Positions 8,477-15,769 of a DNA stretch of 33,347 bases are shown here, piece by piece. The notes under the pieces were generated by a model. That model worked only from the letters and a program-made list of their open reading frames with translations. It did no database searches and was not told where the DNA came from. Each line of letters starts with the position of its first letter. Position 1 is the stretch's first letter. This stretch comes from Enterorhabdus sp. P55 (GTDB lineage: Bacteria; Actinomycetota; Coriobacteriia; Coriobacteriales; Eggerthellaceae). The position numbers and the translations under genes are program-made. The stretch lies in contig NZ_QWKK01000020.1 of assembly GCF_009911695.1 (NCBI RefSeq), positions 1 through 33,347 of the forward strand, in the 5' to 3' direction.

Positions 8477-9130
8477 TCAGGCCTCGAACCGATAGCCGAC
8501 CCTGTTGACGGCGACTATCTTTTCTTCCCACTTGACCTTCTTGCGCATGCGCTGGACGTGGAGGTCGACCGTCTTGGTGCCATAGCGAAACGGCTGGCCC
8601 CACACCTGCTCGTACATGGCCTCGCGGGTGAGGGCGCGCCCCGGATTGCGTATGAGCAGGAGCAGCAGCTCGTACTCGGTCTTGGTGAGGGGGATTTCCT
8701 GGTCATCGCGCATCACGCGGCGACCGAGGGTGTCCACGGTCAGCCCATCGACGATCATCACGCCATCGGTCTGGCGGAAGCGGCGCAGCACCACATCCAC
8801 GCGTGCCAGCAGCTCGGCCACCTCGAAGGGCTTGACGATATAGTCCTCGGCGCCAGCACGCAGTCCGTGGATCCGGTCGGCCAAGTCGCCCCGTGCGGTG
8901 ATGAAGATGACGGGCACCCCCAACGGCCGAATGAAGTCCATGAGCGCGAAGCCGTCCACCTTGGGGAGCATCACGTCCAGAAGCACCAGATCGAAGCGGC
9001 CACCTTCCAGGATGCTGACCACCTCATCGCCATCACCTGCGCATACGCAGTCGTACCCCTCCTTGGCGAGCGCCAGGCGGATGAGGTTTGAGATAGACCG
9101 CTCGTCTTCGGCGATGAGTATGCGGGACAA
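8477..9130 (-). CDS. OmpR-family response regulator (TTG start)
   Basis: A 217-residue regulator. The receiver domain (1-120) has acidic residues at AEDE, phospho-acceptor Asp52 in LVLLDVMLPKVDG, Thr in ITARG and Lys in VKPF. The C-terminal winged helix (about 125-217) ends with the typical VNRVGYRFEA. The start is TTG 9130, placed 8 bases after a strong AAGGAGGT. The frame continues upstream to an ATG inside the REP sequence, which would add non-family residues, so TTG is preferred. It is co-transcribed with the sensorless kinase. A 6+6 palindrome GTTCCG-N6-CGGAAC upstream may be its own binding site. Confidence 0.88.
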   Translation of the reverse strand: MSRILIAEDERSISNLIRLALAKEGYDCVCAGDGDEVVSILEGGRFDLVLLDVMLPKVDGFALMDFIRPLGVPVIFITARGDLADRIHGLRAGAEDYIVKPFEVAELLARVDVVLRRFRQTDGVMIVDGLTVDTLGRRVMRDDQEIPLTKTEYELLLLLIRNPGRALTREAMYEQVWGQPFRYGTKTVDLHVQRMRKKVKWEEKIVAVNRVGYRFEA

Positions 9131-9161
9131 CGGGGAGCACCTCCTTCGCCCCCAGCATACC

Positions 9162-9179
9162 GTTCCGCGGCATCGGAAC
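9162..9179. promoter_or_regulatory. Palindrome upstream of response regulator
   Basis: GTTCCG (9162-9167) and CGGAAC (9174-9179) form a perfect inverted repeat with a 6-base spacer, 32 bases upstream of the TTG start. The position and size fit an operator for a dimeric regulator such as the adjacent OmpR-type protein. A link to that regulator is inferred only from position. Confidence 0.4.
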
Positions 9180-9196
9180 AGCATATATATCGCTGT

Positions 9197-9257
9197 GTGC
9201 CAAAGGGTCACACCTAATGGCACTATCGGCGCAAGAGTGTGCCATTAGACGTGACCC
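9197..9257. repeat. REP array A: inverted REP pair
   Basis: A complete 27-nt REP unit in reverse orientation (9197-9223, ends ACACCTAATGGCAC) is followed after 15 bases by a partial forward unit (9239-9257, begins GTGCCATTAGACGTGACCC). The two face each other as in BIME structures. The array lies about 88 bases upstream of the RAYT gene start, next to its probable promoter. Confidence 0.85.
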
Positions 9258-9344
9258 GACGACATCAATCGGCACCAAAGGCCTGCCAAAGGGCCGCTTC
9301 GAATGGCATAATTGCCGCATTCGCCCCGAACGGAGAGGTTTTCC

Positions 9345-10109
9345 ATGCGCAGACTTCGCAGCGAGCTTCTATCTGGATACGTCCACGTGACCCAGCGGGG
9401 CCTTGGGAGAAGGCTCATCTTCGAGGACGACCGCGACAAGAAGCGCTACCTCGCAACGCTCCGAGACAAGCTTGAGAACTCGGAGGTTGCCGTCCTGGCC
9501 TGGACGCTCATGCCCAACCACGTGCACCTTCTGGTAAGGGCGCAGCCGCCGGAGCTTTCCGGGCTGATGCAGCGCCTGGGAACCAGCTACGCGCAGTACT
9601 TCAACGGCCGCCATGGGCACGTTGGCAAAGTCTTCCAGAACAGATTCTCCTCCGAGCCCGTCGAGACCGAGGGGCATATGCTGGCCGCCATCAGGTACAT
9701 CCACAGAAACGCCGAGGTGGCGCGGATAGCCGACATGGAAGGCTATCCGTGGAGCAGCTACCGCGAGATCCTCGGCGAAGGATCTGCGCTCGAAGGCGAG
9801 GGAATATGCGACGCCTCGAAGGCGCTCGAGTTCTTCGGAAGCAGGGAGGAGTTCGCCCGGTTCCATGCGATGGAAAACGAGCTCGACGGGTTTGCGAGGG
9901 TCGACGGTTACCGGCCCCGCCTGAGCGACAGCGACGCACGCGCAATCGCCTCGCGCCTTTGCGGGGAGGGCTTTGCAGACAGCCTCCCCAGCATGCCGAA
10001 GGAGGAGAGGGACAGGGCCCTGGGAACCCTCAAGGCCCTCGGCCTCTCGATTCGCCAGATAGAGCGGCTGACCGGCATCGGGAGGGGATCTATCGCGAGA
10101 GCGCGATGA
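9345..10109 (+). CDS. REP-associated tyrosine transposase (RAYT, Y1 HUH family)
   Basis: A 254-residue Y1-type HUH transposase. The metal-binding HUH motif is PNHVHLLV (His59, His61). The candidate nucleophile is Tyr118 in AAIRYIHRN, by position relative to the family pattern Y-I-x-x-N-P. Both halves (VHVTQRGLGRRLIFEDDRDK at the N-terminus and GKVFQNRFSS in the middle) fit the IS200-like/RAYT domain. A C-terminal extension (about 180-254) ends in a helix-turn-helix-like segment GLSIRQIERLTGIGRGSI. ATG 9345 is used because GGAGAGG stands 6 bases before it. The gene is single copy and flanked by REP arrays on both sides, as expected for RAYTs, which cleave REP hairpins as single strands. Confidence 0.9.
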   Translation: MRRLRSELLSGYVHVTQRGLGRRLIFEDDRDKKRYLATLRDKLENSEVAVLAWTLMPNHVHLLVRAQPPELSGLMQRLGTSYAQYFNGRHGHVGKVFQNRFSSEPVETEGHMLAAIRYIHRNAEVARIADMEGYPWSSYREILGEGSALEGEGICDASKALEFFGSREEFARFHAMENELDGFARVDGYRPRLSDSDARAIASRLCGEGFADSLPSMPKEERDRALGTLKALGLSIRQIERLTGIGRGSIARAR

Positions 10110-10117
10110 GGGGAGGG

Positions 10118-10270
10118 GTGACATTAGGTTCGACCTATTGTCACGCTGTCGCCATGAGAGGGTGCCACTGGGCGTAACCCTCTGTCACCCTTCCTTTGTC
10201 ACCCGCGCTTCATTGTCATCATGGGGGACGGTGCCATTAGGTGTGACCCTTTGTCACCTTCTTTGTCACC
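10118..10270 (+). repeat. REP array B: three forward units
   Basis: Complete 27-nt units lie at 10118-10144, 10162-10188 and 10231-10257, with fragments of the 3' half (TTTGTCACC) at 10196-10203 and 10262-10270. The first unit is an almost perfect palindrome: positions 1-12 pair with 16-27 except one T:T mismatch at 7/21, with a TCG loop. The array begins 9 bases after the RAYT stop and ends directly at the truncated Fe-S subunit gene. Confidence 0.88.
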
Positions 10271-10693
10271 TTTCAGTGCCAGCAGTGCCGCAACCCCCAG
10301 TGCGTCACGGTGTGCCCCACGGGCGCGTCGTATCGCGACGAGAAGACCGGCTATGTGCTCATCGACAAGGAGAAGTGCATCGGCTGCCACTACTGCCTGT
10401 ATGCCTGCCCCTACGGCGTGCGCCAGTTCAACGAGGAGCAGGGCTGCGTGCAGAAATGCACCCTGTGCTCGCAGATCACCGCAAACGGATCCGGCGTTCC
10501 CGCATGCGTCCACAACTGCAACTGCGGCGCGCGCTTCTTCGGCGACTACGACGATCCTGAGAGCGACGTGTGCAAGGAGATGGCGAAGTACCCGGACGAG
10601 GCCATCCACGCGCTGGCCGACCCCGGCAACTCCCAGCCGGTGACGCGCTACATTCTCTCGCCCAACGTTGCAAGCTGGAAGGAGCTGATCTAA
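10271..10693 (+). pseudogene. DmsB-like Fe-S subunit, 5' end lost
   Basis: The frame encodes the C-terminal two thirds of a four-cluster ferredoxin-type electron-transfer subunit of a DMSO-reductase-family enzyme. It contains CQQCRNPQCVTVCPTG, CIGCHYCLYACPYG and CTLC...CVHNCNCG. The usual first cluster (C-x2-C-x2-C-x3-C near the N-terminus, about 55 residues) is absent. Going upstream, homology stops at about 10271 where a REP fragment begins, and an in-frame TGA lies at 10244-10246. The first possible start, GTG 10310, would cut inside a cluster motif. No catalytic molybdopterin subunit precedes it. The stop codon is directly adjacent to the ATG of the anchor subunit, so the 3' operon structure is intact. 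Confidence 0.85.
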
Positions 10694-11539
10694 ATGGATA
10701 TCCAGTGGCCCTTGGTCCTGTTCTCCCTTGTGGCCGGAACGGGCGGATCGCTGTTCGCATTCGTAGGCCTGTCCGAGCTGCTGGGCGGCTCAGACAAGAC
10801 GCGCGACGCCGGCGCGGCGTGCTCCGCCGTGCTCCTGGCGCTGGGCGGCTGCCTCTCGGTGCTCCACCTCGCAGCTCCGCTGCACGCCATAAGCGCCGTG
10901 ACCAACCTGCTCTCGTTCTCGGGCATTTCCATCGAGCTCATGCTTCTGGGCGCCAACTTCGCCATCATGGTGGCCTACCTTCTGGTGAGACGGCGCAGCA
11001 AGGCAACCGCTCCGCTGCGCGTCCTGAGCGTTTTGGGCATCGTGCTCGGCCTGATGCTGGGGTATTTCTGCGGCCACGGCTACGTCATCGAGGGCCAGCC
11101 CACGTGGAACAGCGAGACGCTCCCCCTCGCCTACCTCGGCAGCTCGCTTGCGTGCGGCGCGTTCCTGTTCGCGCTCATCAGCGCCCTGAAGGGGGAAGGC
11201 GACGAGCTGGGCGGCAAGCTGAATGCCGCCGTGACGGTTGCCGCCGCCGTCAACGCCGCGGGCCTTGCGTCGTACTGCCTCTTCCTGGGCGGTAACACGA
11301 CCGGCCATGAGGCGATCCTCTGGGACGGCGTCGTGGTCATCGGCGCGGTTGCCACGCTTGCGGTATCCGTCGTCGCCCTGACGAAGAAGGCGTCCGTCTC
11401 GCCAGCGGTTCTCGCGGGCGTGGGCCTTGCCTGCGCTTTCGTGGGCGGCGTATCCGTCAGGGTGCTCATGTGGGTATGCTCCACGGGCTTCATCGACCTG
11501 TTCAGCTGCACCGTTCCCAGCGTTATGCTCAACCTCTAG
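10694..11539 (+). CDS. DMSO reductase anchor subunit (DmsC-like)
   Basis: A 281-residue integral membrane protein with about eight hydrophobic helices. It belongs to the anchor family of DMSO-reductase-type enzymes, which bind the Fe-S subunit and oxidise menaquinol in the membrane. Evidence is its position directly after the Fe-S subunit (ATG immediately after TAA), its length and an N-terminus of the family type (WPLVLFSLVAGTGGSLFAF). With the Fe-S partner truncated and no catalytic subunit in the window, it is probably non-functional here unless partners are supplied from elsewhere. Confidence 0.8.
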   Translation: MDIQWPLVLFSLVAGTGGSLFAFVGLSELLGGSDKTRDAGAACSAVLLALGGCLSVLHLAAPLHAISAVTNLLSFSGISIELMLLGANFAIMVAYLLVRRRSKATAPLRVLSVLGIVLGLMLGYFCGHGYVIEGQPTWNSETLPLAYLGSSLACGAFLFALISALKGEGDELGGKLNAAVTVAAAVNAAGLASYCLFLGGNTTGHEAILWDGVVVIGAVATLAVSVVALTKKASVSPAVLAGVGLACAFVGGVSVRVLMWVCSTGFIDLFSCTVPSVMLNL

Positions 11540-11599
11540 TTATAGGCGTATCTCGAAAACCATCTACGGCCGGAAGCGGAAGCGAGAAAGGGGAAGGCC

Positions 11600-12310
11600 A
11601 TGTCCGAAGACCTGCAAACCGAAGTCGTGAGGAAGACCCTCGGCGATCGCGCGGCTCTGTACCGCATGCTTGCGCAGCTGTATTTCAAGCCGCTGACGCA
11701 GGAGCAGATCGATGCGCTGGCAGAGGCCGATCTAGCGGTGATTGCATCGGAGGACGGCTCCCCGTTCGCCGACGGCTACAACGACCTGTACCGGTATCTG
11801 CGCAAGCGGAACACCGGGACCCGCCAGGAGCTCGCAAGCGATTACACCGCGACGTTCTATGGAACCCAAACCTACAAAGGGCGTACGGCGCAGCCGTTCG
11901 AGTCGCTGTACCGCTACGGCGGCGGCTTTGTGATGGGCGAAGCCAGCGGCGAGGTGCATCGCGTGTTCAGGGAGTCCTACGTCAGGGTGAGGGAAGGCCT
12001 CGACCTCCCCGACGACCACCTATCGTTTCTGTTCGAGTTCATGGCTCGTCAGTGTGACGGACTGTCGGACCTCATTGCGGACGGGCGCTTCGACGAGGCA
12101 CTGCAGTCTGTCCGCGAGCAGCAAGCGTTTTTCGACGCGCACGTGGCGTCGTGGTTCCCCCGCTTCAAGGCGCTTGCGTCCAAGCTGGTGTCCACGCGTT
12201 TCTATCGCGGCTGCCTCAAGATAACCCAGGCTTTCGTGGAGGACGAGCCCGACGCCATGGCGCAGCTCGAGAACGACCTGGAAGACCTTCGAAGCCGAAA
12301 AGCCGCTTAG
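11600..12310 (+). CDS. TorD/DmsD-family chaperone
   Basis: A 236-residue all-helical cytoplasmic chaperone. TorD-family members bind the twin-arginine signal peptide of molybdoenzyme catalytic subunits and help cofactor insertion. Family hallmarks are ELASDYTATFYG with QPFESLYRYGG, and the later DLPDDHLSFLFEFM (D-x-P-D-H-L-x-x-x-x-E-F-M). The start at ATG 11600 follows AAAGGGGAAGG. It is the last gene of the remnant operon and is followed by a strong terminator hairpin. Its natural client, the catalytic subunit, is missing from this locus. Confidence 0.87.
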   Translation: MSEDLQTEVVRKTLGDRAALYRMLAQLYFKPLTQEQIDALAEADLAVIASEDGSPFADGYNDLYRYLRKRNTGTRQELASDYTATFYGTQTYKGRTAQPFESLYRYGGGFVMGEASGEVHRVFRESYVRVREGLDLPDDHLSFLFEFMARQCDGLSDLIADGRFDEALQSVREQQAFFDAHVASWFPRFKALASKLVSTRFYRGCLKITQAFVEDEPDAMAQLENDLEDLRSRKAA

Positions 12311-12359
12311 ACCGTCTTGCGACGCGCACGAGGTTCTCCTTGCGCGCAATCGCTACCTG

Positions 12360-12386
12360 AGAGGACCGGGGCCTTCCCGGTCCTCT
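12360..12386 (+). terminator. Terminator after the TorD gene
   Basis: An 11-bp perfect stem (AGAGGACCGGG pairing with CCCGGTCCTCT) with a GCCTT loop, followed by TCCTT. It lies 50 bases after the TorD-type stop and marks the end of the respiratory remnant operon. Confidence 0.75.
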
Positions 12387-12394
12387 TCCTTGGA

Positions 12395-12526
12395 GTGACA
12401 AAGGGTCACACCTAATGGCACGTTGCTAGAAAAGAGTGACAAAGGGTCACACCTAATGGCACGTTGCTAGTGCCACGTTGCGATTTATGCCATGGGGAGG
12501 TGCCATTAGGTGTGACCCTTTGTCAC
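12395..12526. repeat. REP array C: two reverse units and one forward unit
   Basis: Reverse units lie at 12395-12421 and 12436-12462, each followed by the same tail GTTGCTAG, so the REP plus tail has been duplicated in tandem. A forward unit lies at 12500-12526. The CACGTTG motif recurs a third time between them. The forward unit ends exactly where homology to an integrase begins. Confidence 0.88.
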
Positions 12527-12527
12527 C

Positions 12528-13275
12528 CACTCGATCTGGCACGCCGTGCGCAGCCCGGCGCACTCGCTGTCGCTATCGAAATCATGCTCACGACTGGCGT
12601 GCGTAGAGGCGAAGTCTGTGCTTTAAGGTGGAGTGACTTTGACGAGTCAAAGCAGACCATTACCGTTACCCATTCTCTGGGTAACGGTGAAGGGGGTTTC
12701 TATTTGAAACAGCCAAGACAGAGGAGATCCGGACAATCCCATTGACTCTTCACGCTTTCGAAATGCTGAGAGGCATGCGGGAGGATCTGAAGTGGATGTG
12801 CGGGAAGCTGAAGGTGAGGCTTGAAGACGCTTTCATCCTCGGAACTCTTGAATCAGAAAGCAGACCCTACAACCCCACGCAGCTGGGCAAGGATTTCGCT
12901 GCATTTTGCAAGATGAATGGATTTACCTGCACACTGCATGACCTGCGCCATACCTTCGCAACCTTTATGATCGGAAGCGGAGCAGATGTTCGCACCGTCG
13001 CTGACTATCTAGGTCACGCGAATCCTTCCATGACCCTCGACATTTATGCGGATGTGGATCCCGAGGCTAAACAGCAAGCAGTCAAGTATATCGAAGGCGC
13101 TTTCGATGATACTTACAGTGTTTTCCAACGTGAAGTCGAGCAGCGTAGAGCTGAAATGGAAGGGCAGAACACAGAGTTCGATCCAAAGCGGTTAGAGAGT
13201 ATCACGCCAGAATCCATCCCGTTCTCCATCGAGGAGCTCAGAGCAATGCTCGCTGTTCTTGAAAAGGCAAGCTAA
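12528..13275 (+). pseudogene. Tyrosine-recombinase integrase, truncated and frameshifted
   Basis: The C-terminal catalytic domain of a phage/ICE integrase. The first part (to about 12691) reads LTTGVRRGEVCALRWSDFD with the first catalytic Arg. The rest is in the next frame and reads KTEEIRTIPLTLHAFEML, then LHDLRHTFATF (His-x-x-Arg), YLGHANPSMTLDIYAD (His and the nucleophile Tyr). The frame change lies near 12691-12705, possibly at the GGGGG run 12692-12696. The arm-binding and core N-terminal parts (about 150-200 residues) are missing and the break coincides with the REP unit ending at 12526. The DNA is visibly less GC-rich than the neighbours, as in transferred elements. Confidence 0.85.
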
Positions 13276-13282
13276 ACAGTAT

Positions 13283-13315
13283 CTTGGCGCTGGGACGTTT
13301 TGTCTCAGCACCAAG
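13283..13315. terminator. Hairpin between convergent genes
   Basis: CTTGGcGCTGgGAC pairs with GTCtCAGCaCCAAG around a GTTTT loop, an imperfect 14-bp stem with mismatches. It separates the integrase remnant from the convergent membrane-protein gene and can serve both. Confidence 0.6.
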
Positions 13316-13337
13316 AAATCGGACAAATTATCTGAAT

Positions 13338-13901
13338 CTAATCTTCGAGAAGGCTGTCCTGCTTGGCTCGCCCTACGATTGCGGATTTGATATATGCGGC
13401 AGTTCCGAAGGTACCCACGACAAATGCCATAACGAAGAAAACGACACCCATAGCCAGATCACCTGCCCAAGTCACACTCTCTATGCCAACGATCTGAATC
13501 TCTGCCAGCATGCGCATGGCCGCAGAGATGACTCCCAACATCGCGCCACTAATCAAACCAATGAGGACGCAAAATCCCCAAGGCACGTGATCGATGGTAG
13601 CCATGCGCACGTGCTCGTCGACGATTCCCGCCTTCATCTGCATCCCAAGAGTGATAAGACAGGATACGAGAATGGCTACCGCAATAACGCCTGTTACCGG
13701 AAAGACATCTTGACCGATGCTGGTGTAGATCGGGGTGTCCGTCGTGTCTGCCACCTGATTGACCATGATCCCGTACCAGGCAGCGATTCCCGCTCCTGCG
13801 AGCAATATGGTATAGCCGACGCGCATGCAGCGGTTGGACTCGGATTCAAGTCGCTCGTCCTTGGGGCCCATGAAGGCATTCCATCGTTTGATCAGGTTCA
13901 T
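13338..13901 (-). CDS. Four-helix membrane protein paired with XRE regulator
   Basis: A 187-residue protein with an N-terminal charged segment (KDERLESESNR) and four predicted membrane helices (around VGYTILLAGAGIAAWYGI, VTGVIAVAILVSCLITLG, CVLIGLISGAMLGVISA and MGVVFFVMAFVVGTFGTA). It resembles small DUF6773-like membrane proteins often encoded directly after a short XRE regulator. I do not recognise a defined function. ATG 13901 is chosen because AGGAGG lies just before it, between the regulator stop and this start (10-base gap). The two genes form an operon. Confidence 0.75.
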   Translation of the reverse strand: MNLIKRWNAFMGPKDERLESESNRCMRVGYTILLAGAGIAAWYGIMVNQVADTTDTPIYTSIGQDVFPVTGVIAVAILVSCLITLGMQMKAGIVDEHVRMATIDHVPWGFCVLIGLISGAMLGVISAAMRMLAEIQIVGIESVTWAGDLAMGVVFFVMAFVVGTFGTAAYIKSAIVGRAKQDSLLED

Positions 13902-13911
13902 CGTTTCCTCC

Positions 13912-14112
13912 TTAATCCCAGAACAGGTCATTGAGTGTTTTGCCTAGCGTTTGGCAGATTGCCTTGCAGAGTTTGAGCGAAGGGTTATATTTGCCCGCCT
14001 CGATCAACCCGATGGTTTGACGCGTAGCCCCTACACGCTCTGCCAAATCTGTTTGCGACAGCCCGGCATCATTGCGAGCGCTTCTCATTCGCAAGTTCTT
14101 TTCGCCTTCCAT
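13912..14112 (-). CDS. Small XRE-family repressor
   Basis: A 66-residue protein that is almost only a helix-turn-helix (NDAGLSQTDLAERVGATRQT, then IGLIEAGKYNPSLKLCKAIC), of the YozG/HigA-like short XRE type. ATG 14112 follows AGGAGTGCC. A longer frame exists upstream but would run through the promoter. It probably represses its own operon together with the downstream membrane protein. Repeated TGCAA/TTGCA half-sites upstream are candidate operators. Such pairs are common on mobile elements. Confidence 0.85.
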   Translation of the reverse strand: MEGEKNLRMRSARNDAGLSQTDLAERVGATRQTIGLIEAGKYNPSLKLCKAICQTLGKTLNDLFWD

Positions 14113-14137
14113 GGCACTCCTAGACAGCAATTCGAAA

Positions 14138-14174
14138 TGCAAAATATATCTTACATTGCAAATTATATATTGCA
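14138..14174 (-). promoter_or_regulatory. Promoter with TGCAA/TTGCA operator candidates for XRE operon
   Basis: On the minus strand a -10-like TATAAT lies within 14160-14168. Half-sites TGCAA at 14138-14142 and 14157-14161 pair with TTGCA at 14156-14160 and 14170-14174, giving two overlapping inverted repeats (23 and 18 nt long) around the -10. This is the arrangement expected for a self-repressing XRE protein. Confidence 0.55.
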
Positions 14175-14230
14175 CTAGTCTTCTGTCAAGCTAAAACGAT
14201 CAACACTTCTCTTGCCAGTTCATGCTTACA

Positions 14231-14261
14231 AAAAGGGTGAGACAGTTTGTCTCACCCTTTT
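14231..14261 (-). terminator. Strong intrinsic terminator of the abiE operon
   Basis: AAAAGGGTGAGACA (14231-14244) pairs perfectly with TGTCTCACCCTTTT (14248-14261) around GTT, a 14-bp stem ending in T-runs in both directions. On the minus strand it lies 22 bases after the original abiEii stop at 14284, so it was the terminator of that operon before the IS insertion. It could also stop rightward transcription. Confidence 0.85.
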
Positions 14262-14316
14262 GTATTGTGCGTTTTGAATCCATCTATAGCTTCAACGAGT
14301 CCATCAGCTTTTCGAT

Positions 14317-15769
14317 GACCGTGTCCCTAATGTTGGTGTAAGAGCCGTTTCGCTTGAGAGACAGGAAACGGCCATCGCCTAGAATCTTCAATTGTCGAGA
14401 TTGATGGATTCAAGAGAAAGGCGATGACCTAATGGAAAGTGTAGAGCATGGACTGCCGGCAGCGACCGAGATTCCTCGATTCGATGACGGGATGGTCAAC
14501 ATCCAAGAGCTCATCCGCATCATGGCCGAGGCTCTCGTCAACGAGATCATGGACGCCCAGGCAGAGGATGCGTGCGTCGACGGCAACCAGCGCAACGGCT
14601 ATCGCGAGCGCACGCTCGTCACCAGCGTCGGCATCATCAATCTGCGCATCCCCAAGCTCAGGCGCGGTAGCTACTTCCCAGAGGGCCTTCTCGTGCGCTA
14701 CTCGCGGGTGGACAGGGCGGTGATAGCGGCCGTGTCCGAGATGGTGACCTGCGGCGTGTCCACGAGGAAAGTGGAACGGATAGCGGCGCAGATGGGCATA
14801 GACCGCATGAGCTCAAGCCAAGTATCAAGGATCTGCGAGGCGCTGGATGCGACGACAGCCGACCTGCAGGAACGCGATCTGTCCGATACGGCGTTTCCCT
14901 ACATCTGGGTCGATGCGACCTATATCAAGTGCCGCGATGAAGGCCATGTGTCATCATGCGCGCTAGTGACGGCCATAGGAGCAGGAGCGGACGGCTATCG
15001 CCGTCTGCTGGGATTGGACGCCGTCGACGCAGAGTCGTATGCGGGATGGCTCGCCTTCTTGCGATCGCTCAGGGAGCGTGGGGTGGACGGCGTCGTCTGC
15101 GTGACGTCGGATGCGCATGAGGGGCTCAGGCGCGCCATCGAGGAGGTGTTCCCGGGAGCCGCTTGGCAGAGATGCATCGTGCACCTCATGGGGAATGCGG
15201 CGTCTTTGGCGCCAACGCGCCAGAAAAGGGCGGCTGCGCTCGCCATCCTGCATGCGGTCTTCGCCGAACGGGACCCGGGCCTCGTTCGCGAGCTCTACCA
15301 CTTGGCATGCCGAGAGATTTGCAGCTTCTGCCCGAAGGCGGCCGAGCTCCTCGAGGAGGCAGAGGCCGACGCCCTGGCGTACCTCGACTTTCCCTATGCC
15401 CACCATCGCCGTCTGCGAACCAACAACGTGCAGGAGCGCGCCAACCGCGAGCTCAAGCGACGCAGCCGCGTGGTGCAGGTGTTCCCGTCCAGGAAATCGC
15501 TCATCCGCATGTAGGGCGCAGTCTTCTCCGAGATGGACGAGGACTGGGCGACCAGAAGGTGGTTCACGGAAGAGTCGATTGCCCAGGCCCTTGCTCCGGC
15601 GAAGCTAACCGCTCCTGCGCCTGCGTATGAAGGGACTGCCGAGGAGCACGCAAGGCGCATCATCGATGTCGTGATTGCCGACAACCCGATCGGCAGGAAG
15701 GCTGCTTAGACGATGGGTTAGAATACGAACCGGATTCTAGGCGATTACACCAACTTTCGGGACACTACC
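14317..15769 (+). mobile_element. IS256-family insertion sequence with 8-bp target duplication
   Basis: A 1453-bp element. Left end 14317-14341 (GACCGTGTCCC... GTTGGTGTAA) and right end 15745-15769, read inverted (GGTAGTGTCCC... GTTGGTGTAA), agree at 20 of 25 positions. It is flanked by the direct repeat TTTTCGAT at 14309-14316 and 15770-15777. The 8-bp duplication, end structure and Mutator-type transposase are all as known for IS256. The insertion lies in the 3' end of abiEii, in the opposite orientation to that gene. The clean duplication suggests a fairly recent insertion. Confidence 0.92.
14432..15709 (+). pseudogene. IS256-family transposase with in-frame amber codon
   Basis: A Mutator/IS256-type DDE transposase of 425 codons if one TAG at 15512-15514 (codon 361) is ignored. 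The catalytic acids are visible: Asp in YIWVDATYIK, Asp in CVTSDAHEGLRRA and Glu in NNVQERANRELKRR, all before the amber codon. After it the same frame continues as typical family sequence (GAVFSEMDEDWATRRWFTEE) to TAG 15707-15709. The interrupted position is normally hydrophobic in this motif (F-P-S-R-x-S-L-I-R-x-x-G-A-V). As read, the product is 360 residues and lacks the C-terminal 64. It may be defective, may keep some activity, or may be made in full by readthrough. Confidence 0.88.

Noticed and set aside
10310-10693. GTG 10310 as a real start giving an intact small Fe-S protein
   Set aside because: It would start inside a cysteine cluster whose preceding Cys codons are present in frame upstream. 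There is no ribosome site, and the first cluster is missing.
14284-14400. Independent small minus-strand gene ending at 14284
   Set aside because: The homologous segment is explained completely as the original abiEii tail (14284-14316). The sequence beyond it belongs to the IS end.
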